In this document: piece after piece, positions 50,116 through 61,984 of the stretch | Layout of the letters: every line of letters begins with the position of its first letter | How positions within the stretch are numbered: the first letter of the stretch is position 1 | Assembly: GCF_011397635.1 (NCBI RefSeq) | Contig: NC_064757.1 | Location: forward strand, 33,827,839-33,891,838 | From: Epinephelus fuscoguttatus | Lineage: Eukaryota > Chordata > Actinopteri > Perciformes > Serranidae | Reading direction: 5' to 3' | Length of the DNA: 64,000 nucleotides | Notes under the pieces: generated by a model | What the model saw: only the letters and a program-made list of their open reading frames with translations | What the model was told of the DNA's origin: nothing | The model's database searches: none | Position numbers and translations under genes: made by a program

Positions 50116-51487
50116 TTCTATTTGTATTTTTGTTTTTTTATTGTATTGTAATATTTTTATCTCAGTAATATTGTTAGCCTTTGCATGTGAAGCCCTGGGA
50201 GTTATATGGCTGTAACCTTTGTACCTTTCCAATCTGATCAGCCAGTCAGACACTTTGCCAGCAGTAAAAAATCACGTATCCAGGCTTGTGTGGTGATTTT
50301 ACAATCTGTTGAATCACCTGTGTTTCTATGCAGCCACACGAACACACACTGGCACAGTATAAAAAAAAAAAAAAACTAGAGCAGGAGGCTGAACAACTCC
50401 AGGAGTGCTTGTCTGTAAAGGGGAACAATTTGGCCGATGACAACAGTTGCATGTCAAGTCTCTGAAAATGATGTCACCTCTGATAATGTCACAGTGAGGT
50501 GATCAGGGGTTATCTCTGCGTGGGTTTGAGGACTACAACTTTTTAACAGAAAGCCTGCTTGGAAAACAGACGTGGCGTTTATAATGCTGCAGTTAATTGC
50601 AAGTCAATGTGGAGTCAGTATTCTGGACTTCCAATCTGATTGTGTTTGAGCGCTTCTACTCTGGAAAACATGGACACCTGCAGCAAACTGATGTTTCTAT
50701 GACAAGGTGCCAAGCCTAACAGTGTGAGCCACCACAGCCAACAGCATAAAGCTGTGTGTATTGGTTTAGTTTGGAGATGGAGACGCATGGGTGCTGAGTT
50801 GCATTATGGTAAATGTAGGATGCAGAGGTTTTGGAGGCTCGTTGTCACTGTGTCTTTTGCAAGTGCCCCTCCTTTATGGAAGTGCAGTATTAAACTGCTG
50901 GAGTGCCCCTTTAAACCTGATCCAATAACAGTAATAATACTTAGTTAAATAAAAGACACAACGCTCAAATTTAGTCACAAAAGATCCCATGAAGTCATGC
51001 TTTCACCCTGCTAAAGCTAAGTGGATCAAGTTTTGTTGTTGTTTTTTTTTAATAAATTGGCATGAGCACTCTCACCAATCTCATGAGGGTTTACATGCAC
51101 ACATGGCTCAATGTCTACTGTTCCCTCAGGATGGTAGGAGAAAGGACAAATTGCTTTGGCAGTGTCTCAGACCAAAGATAAAAGAGCGGTGTCTTCACCT
51201 GTTGCTTTGACTCTGGAGTACCAGTATTGACTCTTTTCTCACGTAAACACAGATTAACCTCAAAATATAGGTTCGTTTGACTTGGGAAACAAACGTTTAG
51301 CCTCTCAGTTGCAGGTTATGATTGTTTTTTTTTAGGAGTTTTAATCTGCTCTTGTTTCTCAGGCACCTTGTCTCTCAGCTGAGGCCTTGAGGAGGAAGGT
51401 AGCTGTTACTTTAAATCCTCTAATGCTGCCATAAATTCTTCTGATGGACCTTTAGCACAAACTAATAAAACACACCTACCAACTGAT

Positions 51488-51490
<3 letters not shown>

Positions 51491-51519
<29 letters not shown>
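51491..51519. repeat. (CA)n microsatellite
   Basis: About 14 CA units. Confidence 0.95.
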
Positions 51520-51525
<6 letters not shown>

Positions 51526-51672
51526 TTAAAATATATGAGCATATATTCATACAAATAACACTTTAAGAAAAGCACAAGTTTAAACACACTTAATAAAATA
51601 AAGACTGCTTTAGTTTCTGAGGGTGTTTCAGGGGCTGATACACATACTGGGCTTTGAACTCACTTCAGTGCC

Positions 51673-51675
<3 letters not shown>

Positions 51676-51711
<36 letters not shown>
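51676..51711. repeat. (CA)n microsatellite
   Basis: About 18 CA units, some 120 bases before the candidate donor at 51835. Confidence 0.95.
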
Positions 51712-51717
<6 letters not shown>

Positions 51718-51719
51718 AC

Positions 51720-51834
51720 ACGCAAACAGACACACCGCCCCCTCATCAGAGCACCCACAATAGAAACTGCACTCTGCTCCAGTGAGTTTTCCCTCCCAGT
51801 CGCACACCTGAAGAGAGACGTCTCTGGACTGAAG
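51720..51834 (+). other. candidate non-coding exon 1 of the PPxY membrane protein gene
   Basis: GC-richer sequence ends at a strong donor (actgaag|gtaaga, GT at 51835). The next acceptor on this strand with coding support ends at 55537. The 5' edge is a guess, and linkage to the downstream exons is inferred from position only. Confidence 0.35.
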
Positions 51835-54800
51835 GTAAGAGCCTGGAGTTTGTCTTTCTGCTTCCTGTCTGTGAAATGTGGAGCTGAAATACTGAAAACT
51901 GATCAAACTTAATCTGATGATCTCAAAGAAAGTTTACTTGGAGCCATTTGTTTGTTTAGTCAGTATTAACAGACGTGGCACCTGGTCCAATGTGCTCACT
52001 GATCATGTGATGTGAATTTTGACCTCTCCTAACTCGATTTCTGTGGCTTTTTTTTTTTGGTTGTTTGCCTTTGTTTAATTCAGCACTCTATTCTATTCTA
52101 AGAACATCATAAATAATTAGGTAATGTTTAGACCACTTGAAAATATGGACAGGGTTTTTGTTTCCCTCTGCGTACAGATTACACATCATGTTGAGGACTT
52201 GATCTGCACTAGGAGTTCAGGCGGCAAAGGCTGAACGTTCAGTCAGTTCTGATCAAAATCTGTCTCCTTCCTTGAGAAGCTGATGCTAGCACGTATCAAA
52301 ACATTGATTGAAATCTGTAATAAACGCTGAATATACAGCTGCACAGTTCCTTGTAATTTCCACCTCGTATGACAGGAAGTTAAGCAGCATCATAGCAGCA
52401 GTTACAGCTTGATAACAGTGAGCTGGTTGCTCTGTAGGTTAGTGGATCCTGAGGCAGGGAAATGTGTCCCGTGTGTCTGGAACACTTTTTGGGGTGTTGA
52501 TCTGAAGCTGTTTAATGCTGATTTGATATAAATGACATGAGCAGTGCTTTACCTGTGACTAATCTGTTGACTAATAGTATGTGACAGTCTGTATGTCACT
52601 GATTGCTGACCTGATTGGTGTCATTTTGTTGCTGTCCTGTGTCCTTGTTGCTGTCCCAAAACAATGTTGGGTCAGATTACTTCAGTTACTACTAAAGTGT
52701 AGGAGATTATTAGAACGTATTAGTTATTATCTTCTGCTATTAGTTAGCCCACATGTCTTTAACTATTTTTTCCCTTTTTTTCTATCGTTATTTAACTGTG
52801 AGTGTATTGGTTGTTTATATCTTTCATATTTTTCTTTGTTTATTTTCCCTTTAAGACTGACTGAAAAATGTTTTTGTAAGGAATTGTAAACTAAAAAGCT
52901 AATAAGCTGTTTATATGAAAATGGGCTTGAAAAAATAATGTATGAAAAAATAAAATAAAATATTAATAATAAAAAAATCATGTAATCAGTTACTAAATAC
53001 AAATTACATGGCATTTTTTGTTAATAGTAATGCAAACCTATGGATTACAAAAAATGATGTAATCTAATCTGAATTTTGTATTACTTTAAACTCAAATATT
53101 GAAAATATTGCACCTTAGAATTAAAAAAAATGGCCGTAGCCACAAACATTTAAGTTCCCCAAACATTTGTTTTGTCTTAAATATCTGAAAACATTTTCAG
53201 TGTAAATAAAAGCAGTTACAGTCGGTCACATCAAATTAATTTTGTGGCGAGGGCAGTAAGTGTAAAAAGTAGGAAGAGGACCGTCAACGCCCTAGGAAAT
53301 ATTTTTTCAAGAACCTTAAATTGAGCTGAAAATTAGAGACAGGGCACACAGACTCGTTACTGAAACAAGGACAGAGACATGATGTCGAAATACATCAAAT
53401 GTTTTACTAAAATGATCAAAAAGAAGCCAATAGGCAGGTCTGGGGCTGCATTCACTCGCACTAAATGCTTACCCTGAAACACACTGCATTAACGAAACAC
53501 CCCACCACAATTATGGCCATGAAGTGGAGCATGCATCTGAGAAACCCTCAATGTCAGACATGCTTTTCATGAGTTATAGAGTATTGGTTGTCACGTAAGA
53601 AATATCGTAATTTCAAAATTCCCATATTTTCAAGACAGAATCAAAAATATAATCAAGTTATCCTTGGTAATGTAACTATAATCTGATAAAACAATGTTTA
53701 TAGTGACTTATTTTACTTATGTTGTGTGCCCTCATCATGTAATCCAGATTATATGTAGCCTACTTTATTACTAACCAACCCTGTCTAGAACATTAGCTTT
53801 TCATAAACCAAGGCCAGCCCACTTTTTAGCTTATAACAATACATTTTTCAGGTAATAGGCCTTTCTAACAGAAAACATTTTCACTTGTCATAGTAGGAAA
53901 AGCACAGGTGTAACTATTAATGCTAATAATGCTGTATTAAAGTGTCAGTGAGAGTGACAGTGAGCATGCAGGACACAAGGATCCTTAAAATCAAAGCAGC
54001 TAAATGGAATTCAGCCATCATTTATTTCATTATTTACACCTGTATTGTTCCTTCTGTGCCATGTCAAAATTCCTTATGTGAAAAAGGCCTAACCTAACCC
54101 TAACCCTTCTTAGTTTATGACAAATTCAAGAACAAGGCTCAGTTAAATTTAGACCACACCTTATGCTGTGCCAGGCTTTGGCATCAACACCTGACCTCCT
54201 TATAAACTATTACCTTAATATTCCTGTTGATGACCTGACAGGTTCCCAAGCCCAGTGGAACAAATGCAATCATCAGATCTTTGCATAATAACACCAACCC
54301 TAAACGTTATGAGGTTACTGTGGGCGAAACTGTCCTCCAGTGAGAGATCTATAAGTCTAGTATCTCTCCACCTACAAGTACAGACAGGCAGTAAAATACT
54401 CTCGGATCATGGTGTCTTGGACAAAACATTTATGAGTCTTAAGTTCAAAGTATATCTTCGTGTTGATGCAGGTGGAGGAAAACAAATGTGGAAACTTTTG
54501 CATCATGGCCACACCTTAAAACAATAATATAAGGCGAGCATGTTTCCAGTCTATAAAGTTAAGCAACTATCATAGACGGTATAAAAATGAGAGACATAGT
54601 TACCGTGACGTCACCCATTGGTTTGTAGACTCCTGTTTTGAAGCCTTGAGTTTGGCCGTCGCCATCTTAGATTTTTGGAGCTAGAAGACACCGTGTTTGG
54701 ACGAGAGGGTGGAGCTACCCTAGTGCTAGCTGCCAGCTGCCAGCTATAGTCTATAGTTAAATGTGATAATGCTAATGCTAATTTTCACTTGCAAAAACAG

Positions 54801-55537
54801 GCTTAAAACCACTTAACCAAAATGGACCTAGCATAAAAACTAAACATCCAACTCCAACTCCTGAGAGCATCTTTTAGTACAAACAAAAACTGAACAACAT
54901 TTTTTTATGTCACCAAAATGTTACAGATAACTTTCATCAACAGAAAACAGCAGCTAACAGCTGTGGCTACATCTTTACTCAACCACTTACTTACCAAATT
55001 GTATTTAGCAGCAAGGGTCTCCTATTAGAGAAGGATAGGCAAAATATTCCTGAGCTGCACAACATTTGCTGCATCCCGTCGGCCATCTTGGTTTTGAGAG
55101 ATGTGTGTTGCACTTACAACACCTGGCCAGTGGGTGGCAGTGTATGGCATCACGTGCTAGGGTCCACTGTAAGGAATTACATGCAATTACAGTATCAAAA
55201 CCAATGCACATACAAGAAAAAGGCTTTTAAATTGCTGTACACTGTAGTGACAACTGTGCGTGGAAGGGTTAGTCAAAGTTGTCGCAACTTATCAGCCGAT
55301 GGCAACCACCTGTCACTCAAAGTAACTGGTTATATCTGCCATAAAGACTGGTATTTTGGGATTGCCTGTGTCCTGGAGCCAGCCTCATGTGGCCATTTGA
55401 GGAACTGCATTTGCTCTTCAGCCCCTGAGATTGCCACTTGGCAGCTATAGAGAGATAAAATGCTTTTTTAAAACATGAATTAAGGGTGTGATGGATGGCT
55501 GTATCAGTATTAAATGCTGTGCCTGTTTCCCCTTCAG
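51835..55537 (+). other. presumed long intron; one repeat block recognised
   Basis: AT-rich and without coding signals. Contains the teleost repeat at 54585-55450. Confidence 0.4.
54585..55450. repeat. unclassified teleost interspersed repeat
   Basis: The left part carries gtgacgtcacccattggttt, a gccgtcgccatcttag phrase and ggacgagagggtggagct. The right part carries cagcctcatgtggccatttg and aggaactgca. These phrases recur widely in percomorph genomes as far as I recall. A second gtcggccatcttggtttt near 55080 repeats the left motif in direct orientation. Class and exact ends are uncertain. Confidence 0.55.
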
Positions 55538-55587
55538 GTTCATTCCGTGTTTTTCGGACTCAGGAGTTTATCCACAAAGCTCCGAGG

Positions 55588-56807
55588 ATGCCATTTGACT
55601 ACATTCCCATTCTAGAGTAAGACGCATTTCTTTTCATCTACAAGTTTCTTTTAATTCATCCCTTTTGTTTTGCTGACCTTACTTCGTCATTACATGGTCC
55701 CACAGAGCCAACAGCTGGATGTGCTGTATAAGATTGAGAATAACTAACTTTTTACCACAAACTGAGCTTGCACATTTGATGGAGGTGGCAAAAATAGAAA
55801 TAATTCTATGACTTATTCAATGTTTTATGTTATCTGGGCTGTGTATTACAAATACAATGTTCATTTTCTGTGCCAAAAAGTCATTCAGAGACAAAGAAAT
55901 GTACAGTATGTTATTCTACATATGATGTTACATAGGGTTGGGGTTTGCTAGAGCCCAGAGAGGTATAAACTCTACTAGAAGACATTTAGATAAACTTATT
56001 TGGAATTTGAAAGGCATATAAAAATCCCTTATATTTCATTATGTGTGTTAACTGCACAGGTGTTTTTGCATTGTAGTTCAATTTATTTTCAGAGGTTTGC
56101 GGTTTTATTTATTTATTTTTCTGTATTTTTTGGCTCCTGTCTTTCCTCTCACTCATCCATCGCCCCGTTGACACTTCCTTCGTTACCTTTTCTCTTTCCT
56201 CTCTTCATCTTCCAATGTTTTTCACCCATCTCCTCCACCTCTACTGTCTCTTCAAGGATCTTCCTGGGCATGCTGGGCTTCGGCCTCTCCATCATGTTCT
56301 GCACGACCTTCTGCAGGGCGTGCAGTCGCTACAGGGAGGAGCAGATAGAGAGGGAGGTGTGGCGACGCACTGAGCAGGACGGGCGCCCTCCTCCAATATA
56401 TTTCATCCCCTTCCATGGGAGCATGTCACACCAGGACGGCGATGACCACCCCAGGGCACCTCGATACAGCCAAGAGAACCACACACCACCACAGTATAGC
56501 AATGCAGCCTACAGTGGGCCCCCACCATCCTATAATGAGGTGATTATGGCACAAAATGACACAAATAATCATTCTGATTTTGCCTACAGCTCTTTTTGCC
56601 TTCAAAATTTACTGCAAAATGAACATTTACCTCAACATGTGTTTTCTGGTATTCAGATTGTAACTTTGCATTTCTGTCTGTGTGTTTCAGCTGGGATTGA
56701 AGCCTGAGGATCTTCCCCCTGCTTACACAGAGTACAGCGTCCCTGTGTATCCCATCACACCTCCACCTCCCTCGGACATGGTTCAACCACAAACACAGTC
56801 ACAATAA
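55588..56807 (+). CDS. small single-pass membrane protein with four PPxY motifs (142 aa, unnamed)
   Basis: Coding exons are 55588-55616, 56257-56539 and 56691-56807 (TAA), with an untranslated start from 55538. Phases agree. There is no classical signal peptide: the N-terminus MPFDYIPILE runs straight into a hydrophobic segment (about residues 6-28, IFLGMLGFGLSIMF). Cysteines C25, C29 and C32, possible palmitoylation sites, follow, then a charged stretch (RYREEQIEREVWRR). The rest is a polar tail with PPxY motifs at 55-58 (PPIY), 87-90 (PPQY), 99-102 (PPSY) and 113-116 (PPAY). PPxY motifs bind WW domains, especially of NEDD4-family ubiquitin ligases. The architecture resembles adaptors such as PMEPA1/LRAD4 or NDFIP, but I cannot assign it to a named family. 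The likely topology is N-terminus outside, tail in the cytosol. The start is the first ATG of the exon. Confidence 0.85.
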
Positions 56808-56808
56808 A
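56803..56808 (+). terminator. possible poly(A) hexamer overlapping the stop codon
   Basis: AATAAA overlaps the TAA stop of the PPxY protein. It is too close to the stop to be the usual signal, and no better AATAAA follows within several hundred bases. Confidence 0.25.
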
Positions 56809-56899
56809 CCAGGACCATCACACTGTGGCTGTGTTGAAGTTATGGACAGTGTTGTTTACTGAACTGCCTCATGGACTTGAGTGAGCTGACACTGGAGTT

Positions 56900-57750
56900 T
56901 ATAAAGTTTCAAAGATTTTTTTTTTTATTGTGAGCTTGTGTTTTTTATTGTGATAATGGATGTGATGATGGGACAGAGGGGATAACAGCTGCACAAATAG
57001 CACCATACTCAAAGCTACAACGCCAGCACATTCTACGAGCCACTAAAGCACTTAAGACCCATTGTAGATTTTTATTTGATTCTGTATGATGATTGTTAAA
57101 ATGGGATCCTGTGCGCATCACTCCCTCACTTGTTGCTATCTTGAACAAGGAGGTTTTGTTTTTGGTCGTGTTTGTTTGCATTTCTGTCTGATGTTTTGTT
57201 TGATATCTCAAAAAACTGCTTTAAAAGTATTAATGGAATTGGTGTAATTTCAGGTGTGAATGTGAATCCAATGGTGCCACTGTGTGGCCATTTATGAAGC
57301 ACTTTTTCACGTTTTACTCATTTCTCTTGAATCATGAGGAGTGGGTGCCATTTTTCTCTCCCTGGATTCCTTTTACCAGTGTGTATTATTGTCTGCACAG
57401 AATTTCATTAAACATTTTCTCACCACTTCTATCAGTTTATCTGATCTACACAAAATCTGGTACTTTATATGTTTGGATGAATGGGTAGCACAACGTGATT
57501 TATTTAAATATGTAGACCATAACTTAATGTTTTGTTCATACAAAACTCAAAATATTCACAGACAAGATTTAGACGTTTGCAAAAATCATGAACATTATCA
57601 CTGATATAGGATCACTGTGTATTGTTATGTGTGTTTTAACACAAAATCTGGTCCAAATGCTGATTAAATGTTTTCTTTCATTAAAATTACAAGTTTAGGA
57701 GTCTTGGGGAGATACTATGTGCTCTCTGAGTGCTTTGTAGTTTATATTGT
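56900..57750. other. 3' flank of the PPxY gene; nothing recognised
   Basis: Probably includes its 3' UTR. Only short random frames are present; I see no RNA gene or repeat. Confidence 0.4.
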
Positions 57751-57756
57751 GTTTGA

Positions 57757-57945
57757 TATAATATAAAATAAAATAAAACAAAATAAAATAGAAAAGAATA
57801 AAACAAAATAAAATATAAATTGAAATAAAGGAAAATATAAAAAAGTAAAATAAAATAAAATGAAATGAAACGTAAAATAAAATAAAATAAATAAAATGAA
57901 ATAAAATAAAATAAAGTAAAATGAAATATTATAACATAACATAAC
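57757..57945. repeat. (AAAAT)n-like A-rich simple repeat
   Basis: Irregular AAAAT/AAATA pentamer repeats over about 190 bases. The phenylalanine/tyrosine-rich frames on the - strand are artefacts of it. Confidence 0.95.
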
Positions 57946-58569
57946 ACTGAACTGAGTAGCAGCCTTGACACTAAAGCAGAGACAAATAGGATGTAGGAAA
58001 AACATCTTTTAATGTGTAGTACATATTTTCAGTGCCTCATTGATGTATTCATGTTGCAGTCAAATCTAGTAGGAACAACTTCCAGAAAGACCTAATGATC
58101 AAAAGCAACAGCTTGTTCTCAGGTGATCAAACTTACCTGAAGATGGCTGTTAATTTTAATATGATCATGTTATGCCACTGAAGTAATGCCGAGAGTATTT
58201 GTCTGACAGCTGAAAGCAATAAGGTCAGAGGTGCGCTGTCTTTTCCAAATAATGTAAATGCATAAAATACTGATGAGAAAACACTGTTTAAATAGTTTGC
58301 TCCAAGTGCTGCTTTTTTGTGTGAGATTTCTAAACACTTTGATTGAAGGCTTGAATGAAACAATGACAATGCTCTACAATGTCAGGACAAAATGTGAATT
58401 ATACTTAAAGTAGCTGGTCTACAAATAGATCTCTGCGTAGAATGACAAAACATTTGTGTCACTTCAATGATATCTCTGTAATATTAAGAAAAGATTTAGA
58501 AATATAGGCTGAACACAGAAATTTGACTTTATGTCTATATATTGAATTATATGATATAAATGAAATGAA

Positions 58570-59085
58570 AATATAACACAACATGTTTTTCACTAAACAG
58601 CTGTATTTTTGTTCCCATCTTTCCACATATTTAAGTTAAAGATCTAAGACTTTTTATGCACTCAATAGATTTATTTCTCTCAAACTTTGGTCCCAAATTT
58701 GGTAAAATCCATGTTTGTAAGCGCTTCTTCTTTTCCGAGAGAATCCATCCACGTGAGAGGTGTGGCTAACAAGACACTGATTAAACAGCATGTTTACTAC
58801 ACAGGTATGTCTTGGGATGGTCACAATAAAAGGCCACTCAAATGTGAAGTTTTTATCACCTGACTCCACAGACGTCACAAGCTTTGAGGGAGTGTGCCAC
58901 TGGCATGCTGACTGCAGGGACTGCAGATATGCCACACCTGTCAGGTGGATGGATTATCTTGGAGAAGGAGAAGTGCTCAAACAAATCTGGGACCAGACTT
59001 TGACAGAAATAAGTCTTTTGAGTGCATCCAAGTCTTTGATCTTTGACGTAAACCTTTGAAAAATGGGACTAAAAACAAAACTAGA
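58570..59085. mobile_element. Tc1/mariner-like MITE with long inverted repeats
   Basis: The flanks are inverted copies of roughly 190 bases. Left gatctaagactttttatgca, aaactttggtcccaaatttg and gagagaatccatccacgtga mirror right gtggatggattatcttggag, ctgggaccagactttgacag and ccaagtctttgatctttgac. The middle retains cacaataaaaggccactc, cagacgtcacaagctttgag and cactggcatgctgactgcag. I recognise these as ends and start region of a Tc1/mariner-type family common in fishes. The transposase is absent, so this is an internal-deletion derivative. Confidence 0.8.
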
Positions 59086-59269
59086 ACTAGAACTAAAAAG
59101 CCTTTATTGACATTAGTTGTGACATTCAACTGATTCATTCCAACAAAGAATATAAAATCTCAAGACACAGGGCGCTCAGTGAGTGATAAAAATCCTATAA
59201 AAAGATAAATATAAAAGTATTAAAAGTGCAGCAAAGTGCTCAGTGGATGGCAGAATGACAGTGGTAAAC

Positions 59270-59400
59270 ATTATCTGATATCTTTTTTATTTAGTGTGCT
59301 GATGGCAATGGAAAGAAACTGTCTCTGAATCTGGTGGTTTCGTGTTTTGGCAGCTCTGTAGCGCCTGCCAGATGGCAGCAGTTCAAAGAGTCTGTGACAC
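59270..59400 (-). mobile_element. LINE 3'-end fragment
   Basis: Read on the - strand the sequence encodes HRLFELLPSGRRYRA and, further on, FLSIAISTLN. This is the typical C-terminal end of a non-LTR retrotransposon protein (LLPSGRRYR...). The sequence at 59085-59270 may be its 3' tail. It is a dead fragment. Confidence 0.7.
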
Positions 59401-61980
59401 AAAGTGTTGTGTGTTAGTTTCTGTGCATCTTTTTGTCTAAATCATGCACACACAATCAGTATTTCTTACTTTTTAAATAGTTTCAAAATGAAGGTTAAAC
59501 ATTAAATAGCATCTTATTCTGGACAGCATTATGTAACCTTTCATATATCTTTTTGTCTGACAGAGCCAAAGTGCAGCGGCGGTTCAGTGAAACCCAGCAC
59601 ACAGTAGGATGTCCACAATGACTAACACTAGTGTGGACAGGCTGACATACAGCCACACATGGCCCAGTGTGCATCACAGACATTCACACATGATCTGTAA
59701 TCCTATATATGTCAAGAGGTCTTGAATGTCCCTTTCTCTCTGTCTTATAGCAACTGGATGTGGTGTCATGTTCCAGCCTCTATAAGGGAAGATCCTCTCC
59801 TCTTATACATGTCTTTACTATGCTATGCTATCATGTACACAGTGCAGGTGTCATATATGTGTGCATGTATGTAGCTTTAATCCCAGAATATCTTTCTTCC
59901 TGTACTTGTTTTAGATCCAGAGTGTAATTTCAGCTGTTTCTGATCCATGACACGTGAAAGAGTTCAGCAATGTGAGTGTCGAAACCCCCAACTCATGTTA
60001 TTTAGCGTGAGCGTGTTTTCTGCAAGTCACTGAGAATATAACACAAACACAATTAGTCCAGGGGAGACAATGTTGCCAGTTTCCACAGCAGAAACAAATG
60101 AGCCATAAATGGAAACTCACACTGGTATTTTTTTTTATTGCTTTTTCCATCTCTACCTTGTCTTTATTACATGTGTACACACACACAAACATACACATGA
60201 ACACACATGATGTTTGTGTGTAGGAGAAGCTGCCAGCATAGACTGTAGAAGTATATTGTTGTATAATGCAGATTAAACACTAGGGGGCAGTGCAGGTGTG
60301 GAGACTCATGCCCAGTGTGTATTTTTATTTGTAGTTCTTGTGATTTTTTACCTTTTGCACAACCACACAGCAGCTGGAGGCTAAGTTTCCTGCTCAAGAG
60401 CAGCTTGATCGAGGATTTTTGCAAAGACAGAAGACTCATTTCACAATCAGCAGGAGCTCGTCAGACGTGTTGTCTCCCAGTTAAAATATTTCCACTAAAC
60501 ATGCATCTGCCCTACAGGGATGATAAAACATTTCGCTGTTTAAATCTTTGCATCTTACTGCTTCTATGAGTTATTTAACATCTTTGTGACTTCAGTAGTT
60601 TGGCACATGTGTTCAGGCCAACCAGCCCTTGTATGGAGATTTGACTCTGAACCAATAAAAATACTGGCTTGGGAATTATGTAAGAGGTTATCAGGGGGAA
60701 AATATGATTCAGAGAGTTGATGGTGCACACAAGTAATATAAGTGTAAATGAGTGGAGGAGTGGAGTGAATCAGATCTGGTAATCATTCACCTCTTTCCAG
60801 CGTAAGGGGTGCGTTTGTGCTTCATCATGACGTGTTTGGTTCCTGCTTAACATACTAGAGAAGGAGGGCTGCACATAGATGCCACTTTTATTTGTTAACT
60901 CAAACTGTATCATACTGAATAGGTATGATACAGGAACAGGCCCAATATTTTGTCTCGTGCCTTCTGAAGGAGCAGACAGGAGTGACATGACGCAGCATGC
61001 ACAACGCCATTCTGTAATCAAGCTGTTATCTGTATCAGCTGCTCCTCCACCTGTCTTCATTTTTTTTATCGTTAGTACCGTTTTGTTGTTCACTAAATTA
61101 CAACTTAAGTACACTTTACAGAGAATCAAAAGAGAGTCTCTACAATCTGAAATGTTTTATGTATCTGGGAATGTATCGACATCACAATCAAACATGCTCA
61201 CTTCATGAGATCTGAGCTCTTTGCGGATATGTGGTGATAATATATGTATCAAAAACAAAAATCCAGCTTACTAAACAACAGCGACTAGAGAGATTGCTTT
61301 AAAAAAGATGTTTTGCTATTTCCAAACTAAATCTCTTCGTCTAAATTGCACCTTGTGTTCTGAGATCTGAATTTTCACAGTTTCAAAAAGTATTTAAAGC
61401 AGTGCAGCAGTAGCAGGATGAATGCATCAAGGGTGGCATCCTGAGGTTTCCTTTTACACCAGAAAGTATGAGAAGTGCCATCAAGAACTTCTGCTCCTCC
61501 TCTACTGTTACACCGGATCCTCACCTCTGACCTCCGCTCCTCGCTGCCAGCTTTTCTATCTGGCTCAGTCTATACTTAATTCCTCCACTCCTTCTCACAC
61601 TGTACTGTCTTTCTGTATCTCATTTCTCTCTCTTTCATAAGGTTACACACTCTCTTTACTCCTCTCTCTGTGACACTTGTACATCCATTCTTCTCCTCTC
61701 TCTCCTCCTTCAGTCCCCCTTCAGGCTCCACTGAGACTGAAGCTACACAAAGCAGAACAGTTTCCTTTCTGCAATAGAATTTCATTCAGCTAACGTGACT
61801 CTGAACTAACATGCTACGGCTTGGTAACATAATATATCCTGCAGCTTTAAATGATTCATTGGCTGATTCTTTGCTTTAATTACCTTTAAATCACTTTGCA
61901 TTAGACTTCTCAAAAGAGACGGCAGCTGGGAGGTGACAACTGAAAAAAGTCACACAAAGATATTTCACAGTAATTACCAG
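59401..61980. other. intergenic; no gene recognised
   Basis: Several short frames, none with a motif or exon-like borders supporting a gene. A CTCF-like motif at 60277 is listed separately. Confidence 0.5.
60277..60290 (+). promoter_or_regulatory. CTCF-like motif
   Basis: ACACTAGGGGGCAG matches 13 of 14 positions of the vertebrate CTCF core CCASYAGRKGGCRS; only the first base differs. It lies in gene-free sequence downstream of the PPxY gene. Single motif matches are common by chance, so this is a candidate only. Confidence 0.4.
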
Positions 61981-61984
61981 TAAT

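Larger units (their letters stand above)
50116..51720. other. intergenic region between erap1 and the PPxY protein gene
   Basis: No gene or recognisable repeat apart from the CA microsatellites at 51491-51519 and 51676-51711, which lie just before the presumed first exon of the next gene. Confidence 0.5.

Noticed and set aside
55127-55140. Second CTCF-like motif (CCAGTGGGTGGCAG)
   Set aside because: It falls within an interspersed repeat and misses the central AG step of the core, so it is less credible than the one at 60277.
56000-56707. 235-codon frame covering the PPxY protein exon
   Set aside because: It reads through intron 2 and into intron 3; the spliced model with GT-AG borders gives a shorter, sensible protein.
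57687-58005. Phe/Tyr/Leu-rich - strand frames resembling membrane proteins
   Set aside because: Direct translation of the (AAAAT)n simple repeat.
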